DNA of 64,000 bases from assembly GCA_013397115.1 (NCBI GenBank), contig VWZW01007169.1:62001-126000 (forward strand). Reading direction: 5' to 3'. Origin of the DNA: Edolisoma coerulescens (lineage: Eukaryota > Chordata > Aves > Passeriformes > Campephagidae). Below, piece by piece: positions 63,953 through 64,000 of the stretch. The position numbers and the translations under genes are program-made. Numbering within the stretch: position 1 is the first letter of the stretch; each line of letters opens with the position of its first letter. Below the pieces are notes generated by a model, which did no database searches, was not told the origin of the DNA, and saw only the letters and a list, made by a program, of their open reading frames with translations.

Positions 63953-64000
63953 GAGTGTCAGGTGTCTCCCTTTGTGCATGCCAAGGAGCTTCTTCCTAAT

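Larger units (their letters stand above)
62521..64000. other. unique sequence to window end, with short repeats
   Basis: No gene recognised; ORFs are 74 codons or shorter. Small repeats at 62821-62873, 63031-63051 and 63928-63952 are listed separately. The window ends without any exon-like or promoter-like feature. Confidence 0.5.

Noticed and set aside
1..64000. tRNA, rRNA, CRISPR array, endogenous viral genes, CpG-island promoter.
   Set aside because: None was seen on reading both strands: no B-box-like tRNA words, no regular spaced repeats, no recognisable viral protein blocks and no CpG-dense stretch.

Overview
The window looks like non-coding DNA from a vertebrate, most likely a bird. 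The clearest evidence is two 3'-terminal fragments of the CR1 LINE family at 10135-11089 and 16276-16495, both ending in the ATTCTGTGATTCT/GCTATGATTCT-type terminus characteristic of avian and other sauropsid CR1. Interspersed repeats are otherwise very sparse, as expected for an avian genome. There is no bacterial-style gene density. No ORF exceeds about 147 codons, and none of the longer ORFs could be assigned to a protein family by eye. One base (63052) is an unresolved N.

Layout. 1-7890: AT-rich unique sequence, nothing recognised. 7890-10070: very AT-rich block with homeodomain- and POU-type sites, which looks like a conserved non-coding (enhancer-type) block. 10135-11089: CR1 fragment. 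12780-13620: second enhancer-like AT-rich block. 16276-16495: second CR1. 20375-20870: GC-rich, CpG-poor stretch resembling a decayed dispersed repeat. 20954-23354: three plus-strand segments with good splice-site context and mutually compatible reading phase, a speculative spliced gene. 27730-27821: dense inverted and direct repeats with an AP-1 site. 33030-33720 and 34850-35245: further enhancer-like blocks. 40789-40852: three perfect copies of the ATF4-C/EBP composite sequence TGATGCAAT. 46954-46975: possible G-quadruplex on the minus strand. 47930-48260: enhancer-like block with a perfect CACGTG palindrome. 57430-58020 (minus): broken hAT-type transposase relative (DUF4371/ZMYM1-like), with a perfect 11-bp-arm palindrome about 350 bp beyond it. 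61530-62520: AT-rich enhancer-like block.

Interpretation. The layout fits a gene desert or a very large intron, possibly beside a developmental regulator, with enhancer-type sequence and a few transposon fossils. The regulatory calls rest on base composition and motif content only, because conservation could not be tested. I found no RNA gene, CRISPR array, viral insertion or novel multi-gene system. The most checkable leads are the three-exon model at 20.9-23.4 kb, the TGATGCAAT cluster at 40.8 kb, and the hAT fossil with its neighbouring palindrome at 57.4-58.4 kb.
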